Of a stretch of DNA of 64,000 bases, positions 46,323 through 56,645 are shown piece after piece (position 1 is the first letter of the stretch; each line of letters starts with the position of its first letter). The DNA is from Chryseobacterium arachidis (lineage in GTDB: Bacteria > Bacteroidota > Bacteroidia > Flavobacteriales > Weeksellaceae), in NCBI RefSeq assembly GCF_900129245.1, contig NZ_FQUT01000012.1, positions 78,653-142,652 on the forward strand, given 5' to 3'. The notes below the pieces were generated by a model, which did no database searches, had not been told where the DNA came from, and saw only the letters and a list, made by a program, of their open reading frames with translations. The translations under genes were made by a program, and so were the position numbers.

Positions 46323-47228
46323 ATGAATAATAGTCAAAATCCCACGATTCTGGTTTTGGGAGCCAGCGGAACAATCGGGAAGCAGGTAGTTAAAGAACTT
46401 GAGGAAAAATCCGTCAACATACGGATAACTTCCAGAAAAAAGGCAGAAGTAGACAGGCTGCGTAGCGAAGGCAAAGATTGCAGATTTCTTGATTTGGATG
46501 ATCCCACTACGTTTGCTTTGGCACTCGCAGGGGTAGACCGGGTTTTTTTACTCACAGGTTACACCGTTGGTATGCTTACGCAAAGTAAAACTTTGGTGGA
46601 CGCTGCTAAAAAAGCTGGCGTGGGTCATATTGTACACGTAGGTGTTTTTGCCGAATGGGATACTACGGATGCTCATTTTGCCTGGCATCAGATGATTGAA
46701 AAATATATTGAAGCGAGCGGTATTGCCTGGACCCATCTTCATCCTAATATGTTTATGGAAGCCTTAACAGGCGCTTATCTTCCGAAAAACTTGACTTATA
46801 CCACCTATTGGAAAGACCGCAGGGTTGGATATATTGCTGCAAGTGATATTGCTGCAGTGGCCGCACAGGTTCTTGTAGATGGTCCTGATCGCCATGCAGG
46901 TAAAGATTATTGGCTGAGTGTGGAAAGTCATAATGGTCAGGAGATAGCACAGCTGATGAGTAAAGTGACAGGGCTTGAAATCAAATGTGAAGAAAAGGGA
47001 CTTGAAGAATTCAAGGAACTGATCGAAGACTGGATTGCAGGCGGTGCCGATAAATGGTACGCAAGCGCCAATATAGAATTTGTTAAGCAAATGCTGGATG
47101 GACGAATGTCATACATGTCGATGGTTCAAAATGATATTCCATATATTCTTGGCAGACCTGCAAAAACTGTTGAAGAGTTTCTAGCTGAAAACAGAGATGC
47201 TTTGATCGCATCCGCCACAGTTAAATAA
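46323..47228 (+). CDS. NmrA-like NAD(P)-binding protein
   Basis: 301 residues. The N-terminal GxxGxxG is VLGASGTIGKQV. The body follows the NmrA/atypical short-chain dehydrogenase pattern (GVDRVFLLTGYTVGMLTQSKTL, HPNMFMEAL), lacking a YxxxK catalytic pair in the usual place. Such proteins act as redox sensors or quinone reductases. It ends with a terminator, so the last gene of the cassette has its own start. Confidence 0.85.
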   Translation: MNNSQNPTILVLGASGTIGKQVVKELEEKSVNIRITSRKKAEVDRLRSEGKDCRFLDLDDPTTFALALAGVDRVFLLTGYTVGMLTQSKTLVDAAKKAGVGHIVHVGVFAEWDTTDAHFAWHQMIEKYIEASGIAWTHLHPNMFMEALTGAYLPKNLTYTTYWKDRRVGYIAASDIAAVAAQVLVDGPDRHAGKDYWLSVESHNGQEIAQLMSKVTGLEIKCEEKGLEEFKELIEDWIAGGADKWYASANIEFVKQMLDGRMSYMSMVQNDIPYILGRPAKTVEEFLAENRDALIASATVK

Positions 47229-47233
47229 TTAAC

Positions 47234-47275
47234 AAACTTGTTCATGGTAGTAAGCTACTGTCTGTGAACAAGTTT
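47234..47275 (+). terminator. Terminator after the NmrA-like gene
   Basis: An 11-bp perfect stem (AAACTTGTTCA at 47234-47244, TGAACAAGTTT at 47264-47274) with an inner GTAG/CTAC hairpin, followed by TTTAAAAGCTTTT. Confidence 0.7.
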
Positions 47276-47344
47276 TAAAAGCTTTTAAATATCACCTGAT
47301 TCTATAGTTCAAAGAAATTATAATTTAAAAAAAATTAATCAATA

Positions 47345-48442
47345 ATGTCGAAACAAACACTCTTAAATGATTTTAAAACAGAAAATTTAATCCTAAAAAA
47401 TAGAGTTGTTCTGGCGCCTATGACCCGTGCGCGAGCTGATAACGAAGGAAATGTTCCTAATGATCTGATGGCGGAATATTACAAACAACGGGCAACAGCG
47501 GGTCTCCTAATTTCCGAAGGCACGTGGGTGAGTAAGGAAGCAGCAGGATATATTAATGTACCAGGCATTTATACACAAGAGCAGATAGAAGGATGGAAAA
47601 AAGTAACTGATGCAGTACGTCCATATGGCAATTTGTTTTTTGCCCAGTTGTGGCACGTAGGCCGTATGTCACATCCTGATATATTAGATGGCAATCAGCC
47701 TGTTGCTCCGTCGGCGTTGAATGCACATGATAAAGTGTTTACCCCAAGCGGATTTTTGGACACCGCTACACCGACAGCTATGACAGTGGAGCATATCCGA
47801 AAAACCATATCTGAATTTGTCCAGGCCGCAAAAAATGCCTTCCTGGCAGGGTTCGATGGGATCGAGCTTCACGCTGCCAATGGTTATTTGTTCCATCAGT
47901 TCTTCAGTAAAAGTTCCAATATAAGAACTGATTTATATGGAGGATCTATCGAAAACCGGGCACGTTTTCTTTTCGATGTTCTGGATGCGATGCAGGAAGC
48001 AGGTGTAGACCTCAATAAAGTAGGTATCCGTCTAAATCCATCACTTCATGGTTTAGCTGGTATTGAATTGGATTCAGAATCTATACCGACATTCGATTAC
48101 ATTGTAGAACGTTTAAATAATTATCCGCTTGCATATATCCATTTACTTCAACCCATAACTGATGTTAGCCAGAATAAATTCGCAGAAACAAATATCGCGG
48201 AACGATACCGTAAGATTTATAAAGGTACATTGATCATTAATAATGGTTTTACATTAGAACAAGGAAATAAGATAATAAATGATGGAAATGCAGACCTCGT
48301 ATCATTTGGAAAACTTTTTATTTCTAATCCAGACCTACCAGCCCGATTTTCTAAAAACGCACCTTTGGCAGAAGCAGATAAAGAAACCTTTTATACCCCA
48401 GGTCCTAAAGGATATACTGATTATCCGGCATTGACAGATTAG
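47345..48442 (+). CDS. Old Yellow Enzyme-family NADH:flavin oxidoreductase
   Basis: 365 residues. The beta-barrel start is LLNDFKTENLILKNRVVLAPMTR; then QLWHVGRMSHP, and the substrate-binding pair His and Asn in HAANGYLFHQFF, with TDLYGGSIENRARF. OYE enzymes reduce activated alkenes and other electrophiles with FMN. It belongs functionally with the upstream cassette although a terminator separates it. Confidence 0.93.
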   Translation: MSKQTLLNDFKTENLILKNRVVLAPMTRARADNEGNVPNDLMAEYYKQRATAGLLISEGTWVSKEAAGYINVPGIYTQEQIEGWKKVTDAVRPYGNLFFAQLWHVGRMSHPDILDGNQPVAPSALNAHDKVFTPSGFLDTATPTAMTVEHIRKTISEFVQAAKNAFLAGFDGIELHAANGYLFHQFFSKSSNIRTDLYGGSIENRARFLFDVLDAMQEAGVDLNKVGIRLNPSLHGLAGIELDSESIPTFDYIVERLNNYPLAYIHLLQPITDVSQNKFAETNIAERYRKIYKGTLIINNGFTLEQGNKIINDGNADLVSFGKLFISNPDLPARFSKNAPLAEADKETFYTPGPKGYTDYPALTD

Positions 48443-48804
48443 AAATGAATAAAAATAAACTGGATATCTATTGATTTGCAATAGTATAAATTTTGGCGTT
48501 CGCCGTTAAAGCAAGCATAAAAGTAAAATAAATTAGAGAAGCTATCACTCATAGATGGCTCTCAAGTTTCAGTATCTATCTATTTTCATCGAAAACATAT
48601 TTTACAACTGGTGAACATGATCTTACTTCACCTTTATGATTGTTAAGTTCTTATTTACTTAAAAAATATTTGCAATTCTCTCTAGATCTTCCACCAAATA
48701 TTTCAATATTTCTTCTGTTAACCATCCTGTTATAAACAGGACTACTACAGTTTACCCAACTTCATCAAATTGAGAAGTTGAATATGCGACTTCTAAACCT
48801 AAGT
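48443..48804. other. Intergenic region without a recognised gene
   Basis: About 360 AT-rich bases. A small hairpin CTATTG/CAATAG (48468-48484) just after the OYE stop may be a weak terminator. I see nothing else, neither coding nor repeated. Confidence 0.6.
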
Positions 48805-49080
48805 TTAATTAAAAATCCTGTACCGCAAGGATATCACTCTCCAAATATCATTTGCCAGTTCTTCATCATTACCATGATCAAAAGACCATCTGCTATCTCT
48901 TTTGACAAGCTTTTGAACAACTCCATCCAAAAATATATTTATTTCGGAAGTGCCTTGGATAAGGTCTTTCTTTAGAAGGACAATGTCGTAATCCTGCTGT
49001 TTATAAGTTACCCTAAATTTCTTTTTATCAAAATATTCTTCTAATAATCCAATCGTATCTTCCATGATTTCAGGTTGCAA
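48805..49080 (-). CDS. Uncharacterised small protein
   Basis: 91 residues, possibly starting six residues later at the second Met. No recognised motif. It is acidic and lysine-rich and predicted soluble; it does not match any family I know. It lies alone between the redox cassette and mobC on the opposite strand, so it might be a remnant or an accessory. Coding status is moderately likely from the even codon pattern and length only. Confidence 0.45.
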   Translation of the reverse strand: MQPEIMEDTIGLLEEYFDKKKFRVTYKQQDYDIVLLKKDLIQGTSEINIFLDGVVQKLVKRDSRWSFDHGNDEELANDIWRVISLRYRIFN

Positions 49081-49249
49081 ATAATTCTCTGACTTTAAAA
49101 TAAATTAGCAATTAGCACTCCTAATGCTAAGTAAAGCAGTCGCGCTATTTTTCACAAAAAGCAGACCTAAAATAACGTTTTTAATCTGAATTAATTAAGA
49201 AACAATAGGAAAGTTAATGACTTAGAAAACTACTTCTTAAAAGCGCAAA

Positions 49250-51268
49250 ATGCAAGGTAATATCTATGAAAAAAATATTACTATGCAAGAAGATGATGTA
49301 AGAGGGCTCGCCAAGATCATGGCATTTATGCGGGCGGTAAGTATCCTATTGGTATTGATGAATTTCTACTGGTTCTGCTATTCTTTTTTCCACGACCAGG
49401 GATGGACATTGGAAGTCATAGAACGAATCCTCAAAAATTTCCAGAGAACCTCTGGTCTTTTTAATAATACTACCTACAGCAAACTGTTTGCGCTGATTTT
49501 ATTGGCTCTAAGCTGTCTTGGAACAAAGGGCGTCAAAAATGAAAAAATAAGGTGGAAAAAAATTAACATCTATCTGATTGCGGGTACTATCTTGTTCTTT
49601 TTAAGCTTTCCCCTACGTGCAGTTTCAGTCGTTCTTTATATGGTGATAACTTCAGCCGGATTTATTCTCTTAATGGTAGCCGGTCTGTGGATGAGCAGAC
49701 TTTTGAAGAACCGCTTGATGGACGACCCATTCAATAATGAAAATGAAAGCTTCATGCAGGAAACCAGGCTTATTGAAAATGAGTTTTCGGTCAACCTTCC
49801 TACAAAATTTTACTACGATAAAAAATGGAATGAGGGCTGGATTTCGGTAGTGAACGTATTTCGTGCATCCATGGTCCTGGGAACTCCAGGAAGTGGTAAA
49901 AGCTATGCCATTGTCAATAATTATATCAAGCAGCACATCGAAAAAGGCTTCTCCATGTACATCTATGATTTCAAGTTCGATGATCTTTCCTTGATTGCCT
50001 ACAATCACCTGCTGCGCCACAGTGACAAATACAAAGTAAAGCCCAAATTTTATGTCATCAACTTTGATAATCCCCGTAAAAGCCACCGCTGTAATCCACT
50101 CAATCCAAAATTCATGACCGATATCTCTGATGCATATGAAGCATCATACACCATAATGCTAAATCTTAACAAAACATGGATCCAGAAACAGGGCGATTTT
50201 TTTGTGGAATCTCCGATCATCTTACTGGCAGCAATCATTTGGTTCTTAAAAATCTATGAAAATGGTAAATACTGTACCTTTCCACATGCTATTGAATTGC
50301 TAAACAAAAAGTATGCGGACATATTCACGATACTAACCAGCTATCAGGAGCTTGAAAATTATCTTAGTCCATTTTTTGATGCATGGGAAGGCGGAGCGCA
50401 GGATCAGCTTCAAGGTCAGATTGCCTCTGCCAAAATACCCCTTTCACGTATGATATCACCACAACTCTACTGGGTTATGTCCGGCGATGATTTTTCATTA
50501 GACATCAACAATCCTAAAGAGCCAAAAATCCTCTGCGTAGGCAACAACCCCGACAGGCAGAATATATACTCGGCAGCATTGGGTCTTTATAATTCGAGGA
50601 TCGTAAAAATGATAAACAAGAAAGGCAAATTAAAAAGTTCAGTTATTATTGACGAGCTTCCGACAATTTACTTCAGGGGACTGGATAATCTAATTGCAAC
50701 AGCCAGAAGCAATAAGGTGGCTGTTTGTCTAGGATTGCAGGACTTCTCTCAATTAGTACGTGACTATGGTGATAAGGAGGCAAAAGTAATCCTAAATACC
50801 GTCGGAAATATCTTTTCAGGTCAGGTGGTTGGTGAAACGGCTAAAACACTTTCAGAAAGATTCGGTAAGATCGTTCAAAAGCGGCAATCCATATCGATTA
50901 ACCGTAATGATACCAGCACATCGATATCGACTCAATTGGACAGCCTGATTCCGGCTTCTAAAATTTCAACTCTTTCTCAGGGAATGTTTGTCGGCGCAGT
51001 GGCCGATAATTTTGGCGAAAAAATTGAACAAAAGATCTTCCACGCGCAAATAGTAGTAGATACAGAGAAAGTAGATCAGGAAACCAAAAATTATAAACCC
51101 ATTCCTCAAATAAGGAATTTCCTGTCGACATCCGGTGAAGATATAATGGACAGCGAAATTGACGCCAATTACAGGCAGATAAAACTTGATATTGCCACAA
51201 TTATTTCAAGTGAACTCAGCCGCATCCAAAACGATCCTGAGCTGGCCCATCTGATCAGAAATGACTAA
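49250..51268 (+). CDS. mobC: Type IV coupling protein MobC (TraG/VirD4-like)
   Basis: 672 residues. Three to four N-terminal membrane segments (about 20-45, 85-100, 105-150) precede Walker A GTPGSGKSYAI (about 210-220) and Walker B VIIDELPTIYF (about 464-474). It delivers the relaxase-DNA complex to the TraG/VirB4 channel. In Bacteroidota ICEs this protein is named MobC and normally follows mobB directly. Here a metabolic cassette lies between. Confidence 0.92.
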   Translation: MQGNIYEKNITMQEDDVRGLAKIMAFMRAVSILLVLMNFYWFCYSFFHDQGWTLEVIERILKNFQRTSGLFNNTTYSKLFALILLALSCLGTKGVKNEKIRWKKINIYLIAGTILFFLSFPLRAVSVVLYMVITSAGFILLMVAGLWMSRLLKNRLMDDPFNNENESFMQETRLIENEFSVNLPTKFYYDKKWNEGWISVVNVFRASMVLGTPGSGKSYAIVNNYIKQHIEKGFSMYIYDFKFDDLSLIAYNHLLRHSDKYKVKPKFYVINFDNPRKSHRCNPLNPKFMTDISDAYEASYTIMLNLNKTWIQKQGDFFVESPIILLAAIIWFLKIYENGKYCTFPHAIELLNKKYADIFTILTSYQELENYLSPFFDAWEGGAQDQLQGQIASAKIPLSRMISPQLYWVMSGDDFSLDINNPKEPKILCVGNNPDRQNIYSAALGLYNSRIVKMINKKGKLKSSVIIDELPTIYFRGLDNLIATARSNKVAVCLGLQDFSQLVRDYGDKEAKVILNTVGNIFSGQVVGETAKTLSERFGKIVQKRQSISINRNDTSTSISTQLDSLIPASKISTLSQGMFVGAVADNFGEKIEQKIFHAQIVVDTEKVDQETKNYKPIPQIRNFLSTSGEDIMDSEIDANYRQIKLDIATIISSELSRIQNDPELAHLIRND

Positions 51269-51290
51269 TTATAGAATGAGTGAAAACAAC

Positions 51291-51326
51291 AACCCCAAAA
51301 ATCTGAATGAGATTTTTTGGGGTTTT
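51291..51326. terminator. Bidirectional terminator between mobC and the methylase-helicase gene
   Basis: AACCCCAAAAATC (51291-51303) pairs with GATTTTTTGGGGTT (51311-51324) with one bulged base. It is T-rich on both sides and lies between convergent genes. Confidence 0.75.
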
Positions 51327-51329
51327 GAT

Positions 51330-54300
51330 TTACAACTTTAATGATTTTGACTTTTTAGCAGTATCCTCATTCTCTTGTTGGCTGTCAGCCAATTTATCTT
51401 CTTTCTCCTTGTCCAATGAAAACTGAATATTTCGCTCTACTGATGCAAGCTCAGTTTTTAAAGTAGCTAATTGCTTTTCTTTGTTCCAATCTCCGCTAAC
51501 GATTTCCCGCAAAACGACCTGATCCTTTTTCAACTGATCGATTTTATGTTGTTCATCCTGAATGATACCGGGAAGCTTTTGCAGGGCATTTAAAAAGTTT
51601 AGACTTGCCCGTTCAGGATCACTAGCCATGATACCATTGTTATGGGTATATTTAATATTTCCCTCTCCACAGATGAAGAAACGGTTATCACGCTCGATGC
51701 GATCCTCATGTTCCCTTATTTCTGTCTTGACAAGAATCTGAAAACCATAAAGAGAACCAATTTCTTCATACGCCCCCGTAGTTCTGGAAGTTGCTGCAAG
51801 CTTATTTAAGGCTGCTCCAATTTCTTTTAAGCCAGCCTGTTTTGACAATCCATTGATATGCAGCTTATTTTTAATATATCCATCTTCATACTTTTCCATG
51901 CGATTCTGAAAATTATTCCAGTCAACAGTCATCCGCTCCATCCGCATAGTCCTTGTCTGAAGCTCCTCGTCAGTGGATTCCAATTTGGATACTGAGCTCC
52001 ATTTAGATCTAAGGAAGGCCTGTCTTTCGCTTTCGAGGGCGGCTATCTTCTTTTCAATCTTTGCCTTTTCAAGCAGATCCGTATTGCCGGATAAAAGGGC
52101 TACATACTCTGAAAAATTCATTCCGGAACTTTCATCCATTCCCCCTTCGTCCAGCGTGCGAACCTGTAAACTATTGCTTTTAAGCTGACTGATGAAACGC
52201 TGCTTATTAGATAAAGTATTGAATTTGTAGGCATCCAATGATTTTTCGACTGCATAAATAAAAACATCCACCTTATTTCCTGCAAAAAATTTGGCAATCT
52301 CATTTCCTTTCCTCACCGCCCTGCCATCCCGTTGCTCAAGGTCAGAGGGTCTCCAGGGAATATCCAAGTGATGCACAGCAACGGCTCTTTTCTGGGCATT
52401 TACGCCTGTTCCGAGCATCTCGGTAGATCCAAAAAGAATCCGAATGGTTCCTTCATTGGTCTGCTTGATCATTTCCTTTCTCCGCTCTTCGGTTTTGGCT
52501 TCTTGGATGAAACGGATCTGTTCTGCAGGAATGTTATGGTCTTGTACAAGCTTACGCTTGATTTCATTATAAACATTCCATTGGTCAGGCTTGAAAGTCC
52601 CTAAATCTGAAAAGACAAACTGTGTTCCCTTCTGTGCATCATATTGCCTGTAGTATTTAGCAATATTTGCGGCACATACTGAGGCTTTGTTACCGGGATC
52701 ATCACCATATCTCGGAGCTACAAGCCGCATATCAAGGGACATTTTTCGGGCATAATCCGTTGCGATAAGCATTTTGGCTTTTTCTTCTGTTGGACTGAGG
52801 GGTGCCCTGCCCAATAGTTTTGCGTCACCGGTCTTAGCAAAATCCATCAGTTTTTTAATGAAAATTTCCTGATCAGGTGTCGGAGGAATATTATAAAGAA
52901 TCTCATTCTTTACAGGCCTGTCAATGCCTATATCTTCGGCCGTTCGGTAGTCGGTTATTTCCGCATAAAACTGAGCGAGTTCAGGCACTTTGATAAAGTG
53001 CCGAAACCTCTCCTTCTGGACGATGTTATTGGCTACCGAGAATTCATAATCAATCGACTTTCTTGCAAAAATAGCCGCCCAGGCATCAAAGCAATTAATA
53101 CCCTGCCTTTCCAGAGCGGTCGGTCGTAAATATTTAAAAAGGCTATAAAGTTCAGTTAAGGAATTGCTTATTGTTGTCCCAGACAGAAAAGTAGCACCAA
53201 GATCCTTACCGGTTTTCTCCTGAATGGTCCGCACAGCAAAAAGCAGATTCAAAGCCTTTTGGCTGCCCTGAACATTTCCCAAACCCGCAACACGTTCATG
53301 TCTGGTGTTAAACATCAGGTTTTTAAACTTATGGCTCTCATCCACAAAAACGTGGTCAATGCCCATCATCTTAAAATCAACAACATCATCCTTCCTGTTT
53401 TCAATATCATGTTCTAAAGCCTTTAATCGTACGGAAAGGTTCTTTTTCCTTATTTCAACTCCTTTGAGCATGGCACGGGAGACATCTCTTCCCTGGTTCC
53501 GTAATACTTCAAGATTCTGCTCAACGGCATCAAGCTCAGCCTGCAGAATCTCCTGCTGCAATTCGGGAGACTGCGGGATCATTCCGAACTGATCATGCGT
53601 TAAAATGATACAGTCCCAATCGTTGTTTTTAATATCTCCAAAAATCTTAAGCCGCTTTTGCGGTGTAAAATCTTTCTTGCCGGGATACAGGAGCTTTGAA
53701 AATGGATATGCTTTGCGATAGTTCTCGGCAATTTCATGAACATTGGCCTTGAGCGCAATGATCATTGGCTTATGGACCAATCCGAGTCTTTTCATTTCCC
53801 GGGCAGCGACGCACATTATAAGGGATTTTCCTGCTCCTACCTCATGGTCACATATTCCGCCGCCATTACTTTTTAACATCCATACAGCGTCTTTCTGGCT
53901 GTCATAAAGATCTTCGATTCCAAGAGCCTTGCGGTCAAGTCCGGGAAAAGTTTGGTGTGTACCGTCATAATGCGGTCTGACATAACAATTAAACAGGTCG
54001 TTATAGCGCCCAGTCAGCTCTTTTTTAAAATGCTCATCCTGCTGGTAAAGCCAATCGGTAAAGGCATGACGAATCTCATCAATTTTTCCGTTAGCCATCT
54101 GAATAGCCTCCATATCCCTGACCTTAACTTCTGTTCCATCGGCCAGATATTCGGTTTTTGTAATATCGGGAGTTGTATTGACAAGAGCATGACGGAGAAG
54201 ATTAACACCGTCAAAAGTCCGGCTCTCAGATTTGATCGCATACCGCTCCGTGATCTTGATATTGCTGGAGCCGGCGCTTACTGAAAAGTCGTCACTACTT

Positions 54301-56645
54301 TCCGCATAATAAACATTGACCTCCGTATCAAACAGGTGTGAAGCGAATTTTCCATAGATCCCCGCTCCGATCCAGCGCTCCCCAAGATTGAAATCAAGCT
54401 GCTCAAACTGTATGAGATCCGGACGAGCTCCCTGCAGCGCTTCCAGACTAGATTTTGCTTTATCATCATCTGGATGATTGGTTACGTATTCCTGAAGCCT
54501 CCTTGCTTTGTCAACGACATTTCCTGACAGGAATCTTTGCGAAACCTCAAAGTCTCCCGAAATGGGATTAAAATAGATTTGCCCCTTCAAGTTTTCCCTG
54601 AGCTCTTCTTCCGGTATATTGCTTATTCGCGACATAAAGGAAAGATCTACGCCTCCCGAATGATTAAGCGATGCGGAAAGCGCTTCGTGCGCCGTACTTA
54701 CAGAAATTTCTTTTTGTGCGAAGCTTACCGGATGATCAAAAATGTCGGATTTATGAATAACGCCGCCGATAACACGTTCCAGAGATGGGATCTCATTTCC
54801 CGAAGCATCACTTTTGATCAATTTAATATTTTCAGCAGAATTAAGATCACCAAATCTTTTTTGAAAATTGTCATAAAGCGAATTAAGCAGATTTCTGTTT
54901 TCGGGATCTTCACGTTGATGGGCTGCTTCAAAACTATATAATGCGTTATAACAGTCTCTTAGTTCTATATATAGTTTCAGCCGGTCAGTGTCTTTCGGTA
55001 AATGTTTATACTTGGTAAAAAGATAACGTCCTTCCTGATGATTCCACTTTATTCGACCTACCTGATCAATAAAAACAACCATGGTGTTGTCCTTATAAAA
55101 AGGTTTGGACTCTCTGTCGAAGATTATAGGTTCATCATCAGATGGAATAGTGCTTTGTATGTCATGAAAAAGAGAAAGGACTTCGTTACCCCCAGATTTT
55201 TTCTCGGATAATTCCTTGCTTCTGTTATTTCTCTTACTTTTTTGCCCGTCAACACTATAAGTTCCGGGTGTTACTTGCCAAACGGATACTCCGTCACCAT
55301 CAAACAATGAAAGTTGCTCAGTTTTAAAGGCAACCGGCTGCTTTCCGGGATTTTTCTTTACCGTTTTCTTTCGGGCTATCTTTTTCACCTCTGTATCTGA
55401 AAAAAGACTCAGCTGAACTGCCTTGTCTTCAGTAGCAAATGTTGATATGCCAGCAATTTCTGCCGTCTTGGTATTATTGAATGACGTACTGTGTAAGGAA
55501 ACTCTTTGTTTTTGGTCTTCATAAAGCTCCCGGTCAAAATATTGGGTGAAATCTGCTGTCAATTTTTGACGCAAGTCCGTTGCTATTTCTTCAAGTCCGC
55601 CATCGTGCACATAAATAGTGGAAGGCTTTCCGTACTGATCCGTACCATTAAATGTTCGGGTGGAAATAATATTATTGCCTCGGTAGAACAATAAATTTTT
55701 GTTCTCTAAAATCCCCATAAACTCCTTCGCACGATGGGATAATTCCTTCCTTGCTGTATTTTTTTGAAGGACTATGAGGTCTGTACCAACCGCAGTACCG
55801 CTGCTTTCAAACAGATTATTGGGAAGACGAATTGCAGAAATAAGACGATGCTCCTGCATCAGCACATCACGAATAATTTGATTGGATGGGCTGTTGAGAA
55901 TTCCCTGGGAGGTAATGAAAGCCAGAATGCCTCCTTCTCTTAGTTTATCAGTGGCTTTTAAAAAGAAGTAGTTGTGAATAGCCTGTGAGGCAAACTTTCT
56001 AGCTGGATCTTTGCCCCTTGCATACTGAAGATCAAATACAGAAGTGGTTCCAAAGGGAATATTGCCGATGATCAAATCATAATCACCTTCATATTCTCCA
56101 ATGCTTTCAAAACCATCGATCCGAACATCAATGTTCTGACCATAGAGATGCTGCAGAATTTTTCCCGTTAACAGATCCTGTTCATAGGCCGTAATTCGCA
56201 GTGCTTCTTTATCCAGAAACGGCTCTATAAAAGCCCCCGTCCCTGCAGATGGTTCAAGCAATTTGGTAATTCCGATGCCAGCATCATTAATTACGCCGGC
56301 AATGGTTTTTGCAATTTCAGCCGGAGTATAGAACGCATCAAGAATCGATGCTTTTATTGCAGAAATGTAACGGTCAAATTCTGCATCATTTCTGGAGTTT
56401 TCCCTTATAAGATTGTTGAGTTCCCAAGTTAATGGAAAACAGGGTTGATCCGAGGCTTTCCATTTGCGGATGTCGTCAGGAGAAGTAATGGGATTTAGGA
56501 TAAATTTTAGTCCCCCAAATCCCGAATATTTTTTCAGCAGAAGCTTTTCCTCATTGGAGGCACTTCTCCCCTGGGTTTCAAGATTGAAAACGGTCTGTAT
56601 CGCATCGATGTTCTGCTGAAGGTGACGCTTCTTATCGAATGCCAT
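51330..56645 (-). CDS. Large N6-adenine methylase-like / SNF2-type helicase fusion
   Basis: 1771 residues. The N-terminal Rossmann-type methylase-like part has a SAM loop EPSAGTGAFIEPF (about 130-142) and NIPFGTTSVFD (about 195-205) in place of the canonical NPPF/Y motif. A middle region is less conserved. The helicase core has EVGAGKSLIM (about 935-945), a DESHKFKNL box (about 1103) and a C-terminal QRDGRAVRKGN (about 1440), placing it in superfamily 2. A coiled-coil-like tail ends the protein. It is conserved in Bacteroidota conjugative elements, where its function is not defined. Candidate roles are protection of transferred DNA and processing. It overlaps the DUF1896 gene by 14 bases. Confidence 0.88.
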   Translation of the reverse strand: MAFDKKRHLQQNIDAIQTVFNLETQGRSASNEEKLLLKKYSGFGGLKFILNPITSPDDIRKWKASDQPCFPLTWELNNLIRENSRNDAEFDRYISAIKASILDAFYTPAEIAKTIAGVINDAGIGITKLLEPSAGTGAFIEPFLDKEALRITAYEQDLLTGKILQHLYGQNIDVRIDGFESIGEYEGDYDLIIGNIPFGTTSVFDLQYARGKDPARKFASQAIHNYFFLKATDKLREGGILAFITSQGILNSPSNQIIRDVLMQEHRLISAIRLPNNLFESSGTAVGTDLIVLQKNTARKELSHRAKEFMGILENKNLLFYRGNNIISTRTFNGTDQYGKPSTIYVHDGGLEEIATDLRQKLTADFTQYFDRELYEDQKQRVSLHSTSFNNTKTAEIAGISTFATEDKAVQLSLFSDTEVKKIARKKTVKKNPGKQPVAFKTEQLSLFDGDGVSVWQVTPGTYSVDGQKSKRNNRSKELSEKKSGGNEVLSLFHDIQSTIPSDDEPIIFDRESKPFYKDNTMVVFIDQVGRIKWNHQEGRYLFTKYKHLPKDTDRLKLYIELRDCYNALYSFEAAHQREDPENRNLLNSLYDNFQKRFGDLNSAENIKLIKSDASGNEIPSLERVIGGVIHKSDIFDHPVSFAQKEISVSTAHEALSASLNHSGGVDLSFMSRISNIPEEELRENLKGQIYFNPISGDFEVSQRFLSGNVVDKARRLQEYVTNHPDDDKAKSSLEALQGARPDLIQFEQLDFNLGERWIGAGIYGKFASHLFDTEVNVYYAESSDDFSVSAGSSNIKITERYAIKSESRTFDGVNLLRHALVNTTPDITKTEYLADGTEVKVRDMEAIQMANGKIDEIRHAFTDWLYQQDEHFKKELTGRYNDLFNCYVRPHYDGTHQTFPGLDRKALGIEDLYDSQKDAVWMLKSNGGGICDHEVGAGKSLIMCVAAREMKRLGLVHKPMIIALKANVHEIAENYRKAYPFSKLLYPGKKDFTPQKRLKIFGDIKNNDWDCIILTHDQFGMIPQSPELQQEILQAELDAVEQNLEVLRNQGRDVSRAMLKGVEIRKKNLSVRLKALEHDIENRKDDVVDFKMMGIDHVFVDESHKFKNLMFNTRHERVAGLGNVQGSQKALNLLFAVRTIQEKTGKDLGATFLSGTTISNSLTELYSLFKYLRPTALERQGINCFDAWAAIFARKSIDYEFSVANNIVQKERFRHFIKVPELAQFYAEITDYRTAEDIGIDRPVKNEILYNIPPTPDQEIFIKKLMDFAKTGDAKLLGRAPLSPTEEKAKMLIATDYARKMSLDMRLVAPRYGDDPGNKASVCAANIAKYYRQYDAQKGTQFVFSDLGTFKPDQWNVYNEIKRKLVQDHNIPAEQIRFIQEAKTEERRKEMIKQTNEGTIRILFGSTEMLGTGVNAQKRAVAVHHLDIPWRPSDLEQRDGRAVRKGNEIAKFFAGNKVDVFIYAVEKSLDAYKFNTLSNKQRFISQLKSNSLQVRTLDEGGMDESSGMNFSEYVALLSGNTDLLEKAKIEKKIAALESERQAFLRSKWSSVSKLESTDEELQTRTMRMERMTVDWNNFQNRMEKYEDGYIKNKLHINGLSKQAGLKEIGAALNKLAATSRTTGAYEEIGSLYGFQILVKTEIREHEDRIERDNRFFICGEGNIKYTHNNGIMASDPERASLNFLNALQKLPGIIQDEQHKIDQLKKDQVVLREIVSGDWNKEKQLATLKTELASVERNIQFSLDKEKEDKLADSQQENEDTAKKSKSLKL

